Positions 25,207-33,585 of a DNA stretch of 64,000 nucleotides are shown piece by piece; positions within the stretch are counted from its first letter, which is position 1; every line of letters begins with the position of its first letter. Origin of the DNA: DATHTS01 sp965219305 (GTDB taxonomy: Bacteria; Acidobacteriota; Blastocatellia; Pyrinomonadales; Pyrinomonadaceae); contig OZ244725.1 of the NCBI GenBank assembly GCA_965219305.1, positions 4,712,001 through 4,776,000 on the forward strand, given 5' to 3'. The notes under the pieces are model-generated. The model had not been told where the DNA came from. It ran no database searches and worked only from the letters and a program-made list of their open reading frames with translations. Made by a program: the position numbers and the translations under genes.

Positions 25207-25298
25207 GGTTTTATTTGAAAATTACAAGTTTTTTAGGTAAACAAAAAATTCTTTTTATGATTAAAAATTAATACATAATCGTTTGTGATAGTGAAATT

Positions 25299-26759
25299 AT
25301 GAGCGAAACATACGATTTGGTTGTTATCGGCGGCGGTTCAGCCGGATTGGTTGCGGCGGGCGGCGCAGGAATTTTGGGCGCAAAGGTCGCGCTCATCGAA
25401 AAGAACAAACTCGGCGGCGATTGTCTTTACACGGGCTGTGTGCCGTCGAAAACTTTTATTCGTTCCGCGCGTTTGGCTTCGGATATGAAGCAGGCGGGAA
25501 AATACGGATTTGAAACGCCGAAAATAAACTTTAAAAACGACGATTTTGCTTCGATCACAAACCGTGTGCAAAAAGTTATCGGCAACATCGAAAAACACGA
25601 TGCGCCGGAAGTCTTTGAGAAAATGGGCGTTGAAATAATTTTCGGCGCGGCGAGATTTACCGGGAAAAACGAGATCGAAGTAGAATTAAAAGAAACAGGC
25701 GAAAAGAAAAAATTAAGAGCCAAACGTTTTTGCGTTTCGACAGGTTCGTCGCCTTTCGTTCCGCCGATTGACGGTTTAAAAGAAACGGGTTACATCACGA
25801 ACGAAAATGTTTTTGAACTTAAAAACCTGCCGGAAAAATTAATTATCTTAGGCGGCGGCGCAATCGGCGCGGAACTCGGTCAATCGTTCGCCAGATTCGG
25901 TTCAAAAGTTTCAATCGTGGAAATGTCCGCACATCTTTTATCTAAAGAAGACGCGGAAGTTTCCAAACTTATCGAAAAAGTTTTTGAAAGGGAAAACATC
26001 ACGATAAAAACGAATTACAAAGCCGTCAAAGTTCATAAAAAAGGCGATAAAAAAATCGTAACAATTGAAAAAGACGGTAAACAAACTGAAATCGAAGCGG
26101 ACGAAATTCTCGTCGCCGTCGGCAGAAAACCGAATACGGAAGGTTTAAATTTAGAAAACGCAGGCGTAAAACTCGAAAAAGGGAAGATCATCGTGGACGA
26201 TTATCTGCGTTCGACAAACAAAAATATTTACGCGGCGGGCGATGTCAACGGGAAATTTCAATTTACGCACGTTGCCGATTACGAAGCGCAGATTGTTCTG
26301 CAAAACTGTTTTCTGTTTTATCCTTTCATTAAAAAAGCCGATTATGAAATCGTTCCGTGGACGACTTTTACCGAACCGGAAGTTGCCAGAGTCGGTTTGA
26401 TCGAAAAAGAAGCCGTCGAAAAATTCGGCAGGGAAAATGTAAAAATCTATAAAGTTCCGTTTGAAGAAAACGACCGCGCACAAGCCGAAGGCGACACGGA
26501 AGGTTTTGCAAAATTGGTCTTAAAAGGCGAAAAAATTCTCGGCGTAACCATCGTCGGAATTCACGCCGGCGAACTGCTTTCCGAATTCGTCGTCGCAATG
26601 AAACACGGACTTTCAATCGGCGATTTAAACAAAGCAATTCACGTTTACCCGACGCTCGCCAAAATTACGCAGGCGTTGGGAACTGAAAAAACTCTCGAAA
26701 CGCTGAAAAAAACTTGGGTTCAGAAATGGTTCGGGCGTTACCTGAAAATTTGGCGGTAA
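25299..26759 (+). CDS. Class I pyridine nucleotide-disulfide oxidoreductase (mercuric reductase / lipoamide dehydrogenase-like)
   Basis: The 486-residue flavoprotein has the FAD-binding GGGSAG (11-16), redox cysteines Cys42 and Cys47 in GDCLYTGCVPSK, an NAD(P) site ILGGGAIGAELGQ, the second FAD block IYAAGDVNG and a C-terminal dimerisation domain. The usual lipoamide dehydrogenase active-site signature HxHPT reads HVYPT here. Together with the extended C-terminus (TWVQKWFGRYLKIW), this argues against a standard LPD and fits the merA-like uncharacterised group. It lacks an N-terminal heavy-metal domain, so mercury reduction is not supported. Confidence 0.85.
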   Translation: MSETYDLVVIGGGSAGLVAAGGAGILGAKVALIEKNKLGGDCLYTGCVPSKTFIRSARLASDMKQAGKYGFETPKINFKNDDFASITNRVQKVIGNIEKHDAPEVFEKMGVEIIFGAARFTGKNEIEVELKETGEKKKLRAKRFCVSTGSSPFVPPIDGLKETGYITNENVFELKNLPEKLIILGGGAIGAELGQSFARFGSKVSIVEMSAHLLSKEDAEVSKLIEKVFERENITIKTNYKAVKVHKKGDKKIVTIEKDGKQTEIEADEILVAVGRKPNTEGLNLENAGVKLEKGKIIVDDYLRSTNKNIYAAGDVNGKFQFTHVADYEAQIVLQNCFLFYPFIKKADYEIVPWTTFTEPEVARVGLIEKEAVEKFGRENVKIYKVPFEENDRAQAEGDTEGFAKLVLKGEKILGVTIVGIHAGELLSEFVVAMKHGLSIGDLNKAIHVYPTLAKITQALGTEKTLETLKKTWVQKWFGRYLKIWR

Positions 26760-26906
26760 TTTGAAAATCAATCGTTCAAAATTACTTCAATTTTCAAAAA
26801 TCACAAATTATTTTTGTGTAATCGAATTGATTGGACTGACAAAAATTTAACAGGTAAAATTTCTAAAGGCGAAACAAGATTAACTTCACACAGTTCAAAA
26901 TTTTTT

Positions 26907-28178
26907 ATGGAAATATTTCAGCAAATCGGCGAAAAGATTGAAAATCTATGGCGCGAAGAAAATTATAAAGAAGCGAATTTTCCGTCAATTGCAGGACGAA
27001 GTTTGCGCGAAGCAAATCTGCCGGAGAAAGTTTCGGCGTGGGAAATCATCGAATGGACGCTCAAACAGACGCATCTGCCGGAACAGCGCGACTTGACAGG
27101 GAAGTTCGGCGACCCGCCGATCACACTTTACAACAGTCCTCGTTTTCACATTGATGTTTATTTCTGGCTCGAAGGCACGACCGCGATTCATCAACACGCT
27201 TTTTGCGGCGCGTTTCAGGTTTTGCTTGGTTCGAGTCTGCACAGTTGGTATGAATTCGACACGAACGAAGCAGTCAACACATTTACCGAGATCGGGAATT
27301 TGAATTTGAAAACGGCTGACTTGCTGACAATCGGCGACGTTCAGGAAATAAACGCCGGACGGCAATATATCCACGGACTTTTCCATCTCGATCAGCCGTC
27401 GGCGACGATCGTTATTCGAACATACAAAAGTCCGCTTCATTTGCCGCAATACGCGTATTACAAACCGTTTCTGGCGATTGATCCCTTCTTTGAAGATGCG
27501 GACACGATCAAGAAACTGCAAAGTATTTCGGCGTTGATTCGCGTAAAACATCCCGAAACCGAACGTATGATTTCCGAATGGCTTGAAACTGCCGATTTTC
27601 AGACTACTTTTTCGATTCTTTCGACCGTCAGACAGCATCAACAAGGCGATAAAATGCAGCAAATGTTCAATCTCGCATCGCCGCAAGAACAGTTTGAAAA
27701 ATATCTGGAAATCGCCGTCGCCAAACACGGCGAAAAAGCGAATATATTTAAAAAAGTCTTTGAATATCAGGACAATATCAATCAGATCGTCAACCGGCGC
27801 GCTTATATTACGGACAGTGAACACCGCTTTTTTCTCGCTCTGCTGATGAACGTTGAGGGAAAAGAACAGATTTTTTCTTTGATAAAAGAGAGATTTTCCG
27901 ATGATGATCCGATTGAGAAAATTCTCGATTGGACGTTCGATCTGTCGGAAACGCGCGTTTTGAGCGAAAATCTGCCGAACGCGCTCGGCATCGCGGATTT
28001 CGACCAGATTGATCTTTTTGTTTTGGAAATGCTCTTAAAAGATAAAAATCCCGAAGAAATGAAGGAAGCATTAAAATCCGAATATCCGAACGAAGATACG
28101 GAAAACATTGCGGAAAAATTACCTGAAAAAACTGACAAAATCCGCAACGCCGTGATTTTCAAACCGCTTTTCGCGTAA
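26907..28178 (+). CDS. Uncharacterised protein with cupin-like N-terminal domain
   Basis: From the ATG at 26907 the protein has 423 residues. The frame is open to 26814 but upstream codons look non-coding. Residues ~80-170 show a cupin-like pattern: HIDVYFWLEGTTAIHQHAFC, then a second His in GRQYIHGLFHLD and a following beta strand with TIVIRTYKS. This resembles metal-binding cupins such as the cysteine-dioxygenase type. The C-terminal half is helical and charged, with no motif I recognise. No signal peptide is present. A metal-dependent oxygenase is possible, but this is inference. Confidence 0.6.
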   Translation: MEIFQQIGEKIENLWREENYKEANFPSIAGRSLREANLPEKVSAWEIIEWTLKQTHLPEQRDLTGKFGDPPITLYNSPRFHIDVYFWLEGTTAIHQHAFCGAFQVLLGSSLHSWYEFDTNEAVNTFTEIGNLNLKTADLLTIGDVQEINAGRQYIHGLFHLDQPSATIVIRTYKSPLHLPQYAYYKPFLAIDPFFEDADTIKKLQSISALIRVKHPETERMISEWLETADFQTTFSILSTVRQHQQGDKMQQMFNLASPQEQFEKYLEIAVAKHGEKANIFKKVFEYQDNINQIVNRRAYITDSEHRFFLALLMNVEGKEQIFSLIKERFSDDDPIEKILDWTFDLSETRVLSENLPNALGIADFDQIDLFVLEMLLKDKNPEEMKEALKSEYPNEDTENIAEKLPEKTDKIRNAVIFKPLFA

Positions 28179-28180
28179 AA

Positions 28181-29044
28181 TTAATCATTTTGCAATTTAT
28201 CCAAATCAACCGATTCCGGCATCGCGTAGGATTCTTCGTCATTCGGATAACTGCCGTTTTTGACATCTTCCATCCAACGCGAGATCGCGTCATTCATTAT
28301 TCCGCGCAGATCGGCATATTGACGAACAAAACGCGGAAGTCTGCCGAAACTCAAGCCGAGCATATCGTGCAGAACGAGAACCTGAATATCGCATTCTACG
28401 CCCGCGCCGATTCCGATTGTCGAGATTTCGATCTCTTTCGTGACGATCGCCGCAATTTCTTTCGGGACGAGTTCTAAAACGACGGCGAACGCGCCCGCTT
28501 CCTGCAAAAGTTTGGCTTCTTCGATCAGATTTTCCGCCGCCGCCTGCGTTTTCCCTTGCACGCTGTAACCGCCGAGTTTGTGAACCGACTGCGGCGTTAG
28601 ACCGATGTGTCCGCAGACGGGAATTTCCTCGTCAACGAGACGTTTTACGAGATCAACGCGATTTTTGCCGCCTTCAAGTTTGACGGCTTCCGCGCCGCCT
28701 TCTTTCATCAATTTCAGCGCATTTCTGACCGTTTCGTTTGCGCTGATGTGATAAGTTCCATACGGCAGATCGGAGATTAAAAGCGCACGGTTCGCGCCGC
28801 GTTTGACGGCTTTTGTCGCCGAAAGAATTTCTTCAAGCGTAACGGGAATCGTGTTTCCGTAACCGTGAATCACGTTTCCCATACTGTCGCCGACTAAAAT
28901 TATCTCAACGCCCGCTTCGTCCACGATGCGCGCCGAAGGATAATCATAAGCCGTTAAACAAACAAGTTTCTCTCCTTTTTTCTTCGCCTTGCGAAGCGCG
29001 GGAATATAGACTTTTTCGGGTTTGTCGGGTTTTAAATATGCCAT
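28181..29044 (-). CDS. panB: 3-methyl-2-oxobutanoate hydroxymethyltransferase
   Basis: The 287-residue protein matches PanB in length and motifs: LTAYDYPSARIVDEAGVE, LVGDSMGNVIHG, KLEGG, CGHIGLTPQSVHKLGGY and IGIGAGVECDIQVLV. It adds a hydroxymethyl group from methylene-tetrahydrofolate to 3-methyl-2-oxobutanoate, the first committed step of pantothenate synthesis. It lies just downstream of folK on the same strand with a 61-base gap that contains short ATTACGAATT repeats. panC is not in the window. Confidence 0.95.
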   Translation of the reverse strand: MAYLKPDKPEKVYIPALRKAKKKGEKLVCLTAYDYPSARIVDEAGVEIILVGDSMGNVIHGYGNTIPVTLEEILSATKAVKRGANRALLISDLPYGTYHISANETVRNALKLMKEGGAEAVKLEGGKNRVDLVKRLVDEEIPVCGHIGLTPQSVHKLGGYSVQGKTQAAAENLIEEAKLLQEAGAFAVVLELVPKEIAAIVTKEIEISTIGIGAGVECDIQVLVLHDMLGLSFGRLPRFVRQYADLRGIMNDAISRWMEDVKNGSYPNDEESYAMPESVDLDKLQND

Positions 29045-29105
29045 ATAAAATCAATTACGAATTACGAATTTCAAATTAAAAACTCAGCACTTAGAACTCA
29101 TTACT

Positions 29106-29615
29106 TCATTCTCTCGCCGGATTCCAGCGTTCGAAATTTGATTCGCTGATGTTTTCTTCTAAAAGTTCCTGAACGGTTTTGTTTAAAACCGGATGAACGT
29201 GATGCGGCGCGATTTCCGACATCGGCGCAAGCACGAAATTTCTAGTGTGCAGTCGCGGATGAGGCAATGTCAAAAAATCAGTTTCATATTGCAAGTCGCC
29301 GTAAAACAGTAAATCAAGATCAACAAAACGCGGTTTATGCAAAAATTTGTTGCGCCTGCCGAGCAGATATTCGATTCGAAGCATTCTCGACATCATCTGC
29401 GACGGCGTGATATTCGTCAGATGAATTTCCGCCGCCATATTTAGAAAATTTTCCGCGTTTTCCATTTCGACCGGTTCGGTTTCGTAGATGGCGGACAGAC
29501 GAAAAACCGGCAGACTCGCTTCGAAAAGTCCGCGCACCGCCATTAAAAGATTGCCCGCCCTGTCGCCGAGATTCGAGCCGAGACTGACATAAGCTGTAAT
29601 AATGTCGTTTTCCAC
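29106..29615 (-). CDS. folK: 2-amino-4-hydroxy-6-hydroxymethyldihydropteridine diphosphokinase
   Basis: The 169-residue protein shows the HPPK signatures: AYVSLGSNLGDRAGNL at the N-terminus, PRFVDLDLLFYGD and LPHPRLHTRNFVLAPMSEI. It pyrophosphorylates the pterin precursor in folate synthesis. It precedes panB on the same strand, so folate and pantothenate genes may be co-transcribed, as is seen in other bacteria. Confidence 0.95.
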   Translation of the reverse strand: MENDIITAYVSLGSNLGDRAGNLLMAVRGLFEASLPVFRLSAIYETEPVEMENAENFLNMAAEIHLTNITPSQMMSRMLRIEYLLGRRNKFLHKPRFVDLDLLFYGDLQYETDFLTLPHPRLHTRNFVLAPMSEIAPHHVHPVLNKTVQELLEENISESNFERWNPARE

Positions 29616-29998
29616 TTAGAATAACTTTAATATTTAATTAACTAAAAAAATTAAAGTTCGTTTGCCAGATTTGATTACTTGTTGTAAAATTTTCGCAGAT
29701 TGATAAGTCCACAAACTTTCCTTGCTTTTTAAGGGATTTAAGAATAGTAGTCCAATGGTATTTTCCCATTACTGCAACAAAAATCATTAAAATTTAAAGT
29801 ATAAAGCTAAGGAGTAGAGACTTTATCTGTTATGTAATATATGTAATAGACTTTCTGGTATCGGTAAAATATCAGAAAGTCTAAGGTTTAACCCGTTCAG
29901 TTTACCTAAATGAGTTTAACTAACCCTTAATCACTATACATTAGGTGAACTTGAACTTCAATTTACAGCGAAAGCTGAAATAAATGGAGGCAAATAAA
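29616..29998. other. AT-rich intergenic region with hairpin, between folK and a lipoprotein gene
   Basis: This stretch of about 380 bases is very AT-rich. It contains a 10-bp perfect stem (AGACTTTCTG at 29848-29857 with 29873-29882, extendable by a few pairs), which could be a regulatory hairpin or an old terminator. A strong ribosome binding site, GGAGG, lies at its right end before the lipoprotein ATG. No open frame of interest was seen. Confidence 0.5.
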
Positions 29999-30648
29999 AT
30001 GAAATTTTTTCTAGTGTATTGGCACTGCTTTTAGCAGTAGTTTTGGTTTTTAATAGTGCTTGTGGAGTGCGATCCGTTACTCCCTCAGTAACAAGAACAA
30101 CTACGGTTACTCCTAATGGAACTACAACAACAACAACCGTGAGAGTGGAAGTAGTAATTCAAGAAGAATTTGCTAACTTTTCATCAGGTGATTTATATTT
30201 TATTCACGACAGGTCAAATAATTTTCAATTTACCGATCCTAAATTAAATGTAAGTAGAACTGATGCTTATGGAAATACTTATACATCTTCTTTCGATTTG
30301 ATTTCTGACACTTATAATCAGAGTCTTGTATCCCCGATTGATAGTTCTACTTCTCCGTATGTTTATAAGGTAGATGATGTGAATGCTTATAATTCTTTTG
30401 TGTCGGCTACGCCGGATGGGGAAACTATTGTGGCAGATATATCATTTAACACAGAAGCGATTGATTGTAGAGTAGGTAATTATGTTAACCATATTAGGAT
30501 GGGTAGCGGCAACAAAAGTGTTTATTTGGGGTCTTATGCTTACAGAATAACCAACAACTCGGCAATTGGAAGTTGTAATTACTCTTTAACTAATCAATCT
30601 TTCGTAGGTGTTGATCCCATTGCAGATTTTCTTGATGGAATCTACTAA
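29999..30648 (+). CDS. Putative lipoprotein with frameshift in a T run near the start
   Basis: An ATG at 29999 preceded by GGAGG at ideal spacing starts MKFF and then runs out of frame after a six-T run (30005-30010). One additional T would fuse it to the frame used from 30019 (LALLLAVVLVFNSACG), giving a complete lipoprotein-type signal. The mature region is Thr/Ser rich (TTTTVRVEV) with beta-strand character and two late cysteines. It is about 210 residues long and I do not recognise it. The shift may be an assembly error, a phase-variable tract or a true mutation; otherwise translation begins at TTG 30019. Confidence 0.6.
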
Positions 30649-30653
30649 TTCGG

Positions 30654-30693
30654 ATTATGGAATGGGTAGAAATATTTCTATCCATTCCATAAT
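30654..30693 (+). terminator. Strong terminator after the lipoprotein gene
   Basis: A 20-bp self-complementary stem (30654-30673 with 30674-30693, one G-T type mismatch) is followed by TTTTCGTTTT. It starts six bases after the lipoprotein stop codon. Confidence 0.85.
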
Positions 30694-30708
30694 TTTCGTT
30701 TTAATTCT

Positions 30709-30927
30709 ATGAAAATTATATTTTTTACTTTATTGTTTTTGTTGCTACCTGTTTATGGTAGTTGTCAAGATAGATTTTCGAGAATTGAAAACTCAAAGGT
30801 GGTGCGACCTGATGGAAAAATTTACAATGAAATAACATATTATCAGGATACCAATAATGATATTGTGGTTGATTTGACTGATAATCTTACTGACATCTGT
30901 AAATTTTCAAAGACTGCTAAAATTAAG
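30709..30927 (+). pseudogene. 5' part of a secreted zinc-peptidase gene interrupted by an IS element
   Basis: The segment encodes a signal peptide (MKIIFFTLLFLLLPVYGSCQ) and about 53 further residues ending KTAKIK at base 30927, exactly where the IS begins. Reading on into the IS gives only a short irrelevant tail to a stop at 30957. Removing the IS and one copy of the 9-bp duplication joins it in frame to the segment at 32114, giving a 458-residue protein. The insertion therefore separated the secretion signal from the catalytic domain. Confidence 0.88.
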
Positions 30928-32104
30928 CTCTGTACGGGACAAAACGACATAAGTTAGCTGTTGTCAGCATCTTAGAATTGCAAAGATATTTACTCTCGAA
31001 TATCTCTTTAGTTCAAATAACACCTCTTGGATTATTTCACATCCTAATCTGAAAAGACTTGTTTGCGCTCTCCCGTTCTTTTTTATTTCAATCGAGTTGA
31101 CGGCGTTTTCCGCTTCCCCTGTTTTGATCGCCCACGCCACTGCTAACGCCAATACTCCGAATAACTTATCTATCTTCTCCACTTTCGTCAGATGCGTTTT
31201 TTCGATCTCGAATCCGCGACTCTTTAAGTTCTGAAACAATGTTTCTATCGCCCATCTCCGCTTGTATTCCGACAGGATTTTCTCACTCGCTTCAGACGAA
31301 ATGACAATCACACTTTCCTGAGAGTCTTTTCCTCTTTTCACCTCGACCGATACCTTGACTCCGGCGTATCTCCTCGCCCGTCGCAAACGGTAACTCTCGC
31401 CGATCTTCAATGTTCGTAACAATTTCCCGCATCTCATCGGCTTCCCGCTTTTGTTGGTAATCGTCATCGAAGCTTTTATCCGCAGACGAAACGGGACTTT
31501 TTCCTTGTCCAGATATTTGACCAATTCATATCCGTCAAACTCACGGTCACCACTCAAGTATTCGATGTTTTTGATGCCGAATACTTTGATATAACGCCCG
31601 ATTATCTGTTTCTTTTCCGCTAATACGGAGTTGCCTTTGCGCGAGAGCGTTATCCAAAATAACGGTATCGAAGTGTTTCCAACCACGATTGATAACGTCA
31701 AAATGTTGACCCATATCAAGCCGTATTTCCACTCGGTGCGATCCAACGCCAAAACATACTTACCTTTCGGTTTGATGATCGCAATAATCAACTCGGCAAA
31801 AATGTCGAAATCAATCTCAGCCAACTGAAAAAAGCGTTTTAACCGCCGATATTTTGAATCCTTCTTAGCCGATAAGTCTAAAACATTGGCTAATCTTGCC
31901 AAATTTGTAGTGTTCTGTTGAATAATGGCGATCAGCAAAGCCGCCGCCAACTCGACGCGACGCTTATCTAATGGTAAATTTGCTCGTAATGCTGCAAAGC
32001 ATTCGGATGTGTTTTTTTCATATGCTGAGGGCTAATTTAGCTCAAAACACATCCGTTATCTATTTTCAAATATCTTTTTAACTTTGTTTTTGTCCCGTGC
32101 AGAG
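30928..32104 (-). mobile_element. Complete IS4-type insertion sequence, 1177 bp
   Basis: The ends are near-perfect 17-bp inverted repeats, CTCTGTACGGGACAAAA at the left and CTCTGCACGGGACAAAA on the opposite strand at the right, differing at one base. They are flanked by a perfect 9-bp target duplication, AAAATTAAG (30919-30927 and 32105-32113). A single DDE transposase gene fills the element. The intact ends and duplication indicate recent insertion. Confidence 0.93.
30964..31950 (-). CDS. IS4-family DDE transposase
   Basis: From the TTG at 31950 the protein has 328 residues. It shows the first aspartate in ALDRTEWKYG, the second in YLSGDREFDG, and the glutamate in the Y-x2-R-x3-E-x6-K signature (YKRRWAIETLFQNLK) that defines the IS4 family. 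Upstream, an ATG at 32021 followed by a run of seven A residues reads out of frame. One further A would give a continuous start of about 23 extra residues (through NTSECFAALRANLPL). Thus the true start may need slippage on the A run, or the run may be miscounted. Confidence 0.9.
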   Translation of the reverse strand: MAAALLIAIIQQNTTNLARLANVLDLSAKKDSKYRRLKRFFQLAEIDFDIFAELIIAIIKPKGKYVLALDRTEWKYGLIWVNILTLSIVVGNTSIPLFWITLSRKGNSVLAEKKQIIGRYIKVFGIKNIEYLSGDREFDGYELVKYLDKEKVPFRLRIKASMTITNKSGKPMRCGKLLRTLKIGESYRLRRARRYAGVKVSVEVKRGKDSQESVIVISSEASEKILSEYKRRWAIETLFQNLKSRGFEIEKTHLTKVEKIDKLFGVLALAVAWAIKTGEAENAVNSIEIKKNGRAQTSLFRLGCEIIQEVLFELKRYSRVNIFAILRC

Positions 32105-33271
32105 AAAATTAAGAGCAGAACATTTACTTTACATTATTCAAATATCTCTACTGAGATAGTCGAGGAGATATTCTCTAACATTTCTGCTTCCTTTCAGGAA
32201 GTTCAATATAATCTTTATCCATTAACTACGGAAAATCTTGAAGTGTATTTATTGCCGGTTGAGAATATTGACTACAACTTCAAAGTTTCTTTTGAAAGAA
32301 AGGCTGAGGTATTTCATTTTCTAAAAACATTTAAAGATATTAAAAATTTATCTTTGGAATGCACGAATGGTTATTCGTTTGGACATAGTGTATTTTTGGA
32401 CATTCCGCACGAATTAACCCATAACGCATTAGCGGAGTATATTGATCAGACAGTAGAAAACAACGAATATCCAAGGTGGTTTGAGGAAGGTCTGGCAGAA
32501 TTAATATCTATAAAGGGCGCATCGAATCTGAAGCCTTGTTGGGCAGACTATAGAACTAGCTTCACAGTTCCAAAAATCTCTTTAGCTAGAAAAGAAGTTT
32601 CTTCCGTTTTGTTTGATTGGAGACAAAATGATGAAGTCATTGCAAATTGGTTAAATTCACCGGATAAAGACGAAAAGATAGCTTGGAATGTTTTGACATT
32701 ATTCGGAGCTTCATACCAATTGATGAAGAATTCTTTTACTGATGACAAGGGAAAGAAACTATCTGATTTTTTGACTGTAATTCAGAAGAACAAGAGCAAA
32801 ACTAAAAAGAGAATTTCTAATAACGAATTGATAAAACTTTATAAGAATTTTTTGGGGAATAGTTTTGAGCATAAATATAACACGGCTTCATTTGAAGAAA
32901 CAAAACTTATCAATGATGCAAGCAATTTTGTAAAACAAGATTCTAAAGAGGATTTTCCTAATAAGAATAAAATCAAAAGATATAAGTATTTATCAATTTT
33001 AGCGAGTTCAAATAAGCCAATAGATTTATCTTGTTTAGAAGCTATTGTTTATATGAGAAGAAAGTTTGAAAAAGAGAGTAATAGATTGTTTTTGGAAAAC
33101 TCATACTTAAGACTTATTCACACGGCTATAGGTATTCGTTTAGGAGATAAGGAATTCTTGAAACATTTGAGAATTATAGGTTGGGATCAAAAGCCTGATG
33201 ATTTTGACTTGAAGAAAATCAAAGAAATTATAAATGAGAATTTGCTGAGACCTATTTGTATCGAAAATTGA
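32105..33271 (+). pseudogene. 3' part of a secreted gluzincin peptidase (MA-like) gene cut off by the IS
   Basis: The frame continues from the second target-duplication copy as SRTFTLHYSNISTE and contains the zinc site HELTH followed 20 residues later by WFEEGLAEL. This HExxH...E arrangement is that of peptidase-MA-like gluzincins. In the reconstituted protein the zinc histidines are about residues 172 and 176, and the total length is 458. Without the IS it would be a secreted protease. As it stands it lacks a signal peptide and a proper start, so it is probably non-functional. Base composition is AT-rich like its neighbours from 29.6 kb. Confidence 0.85.
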
Positions 33272-33585
33272 AAATTAGTAACAAAAAGTAATTGCAACAA
33301 TGATTCAGACGATAGTTTATTTTAATCTTCGCTCATAGTTTTCCCCAAAATACAATTTAGTAAATATAATATGCCCAATTGCTTCAACTCCTGATAATAT
33401 CAAAGAATTCAAAACTTATTAAATCATAAGGTTGTCAATTGTCAATCTATCGGCACATTTACTTTTATATCTGCGAAAGTTTAATATAAAAATGGATGTC
33501 CCGAATACCAGAAATGTTTTTACGGAAAAGCATTCGGGCGGATTGAAAATGCGTGTTCCGTCCAGACAGAAATGACACGCTTTAA
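33272..33585. other. Intergenic region before the AlbA-type ATPase gene
   Basis: About 310 bases without a gene. The left part is AT-rich. Near the right end CCCGAAT (about 33499-33505) can pair with ATTCGGG, and GCGTGT with ACACGC, which suggests a folded leader or small terminator. I see no recognised riboswitch. Confidence 0.4.

Noticed and set aside
25299..26759. Standard dihydrolipoamide dehydrogenase (gcvL/lpd)
   Set aside because: The C-terminal active-site signature reads HVYPT instead of HxHPT, and the gene is not beside the gcv operon. A merA/lpd-like call is safer.
26985..27824. Minus-strand open frame of 279 residues opposite the cupin-like gene
   Set aside because: The plus strand encodes the ordered cupin pattern and spans the whole interval. 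The minus frame has no start signal and no motif.
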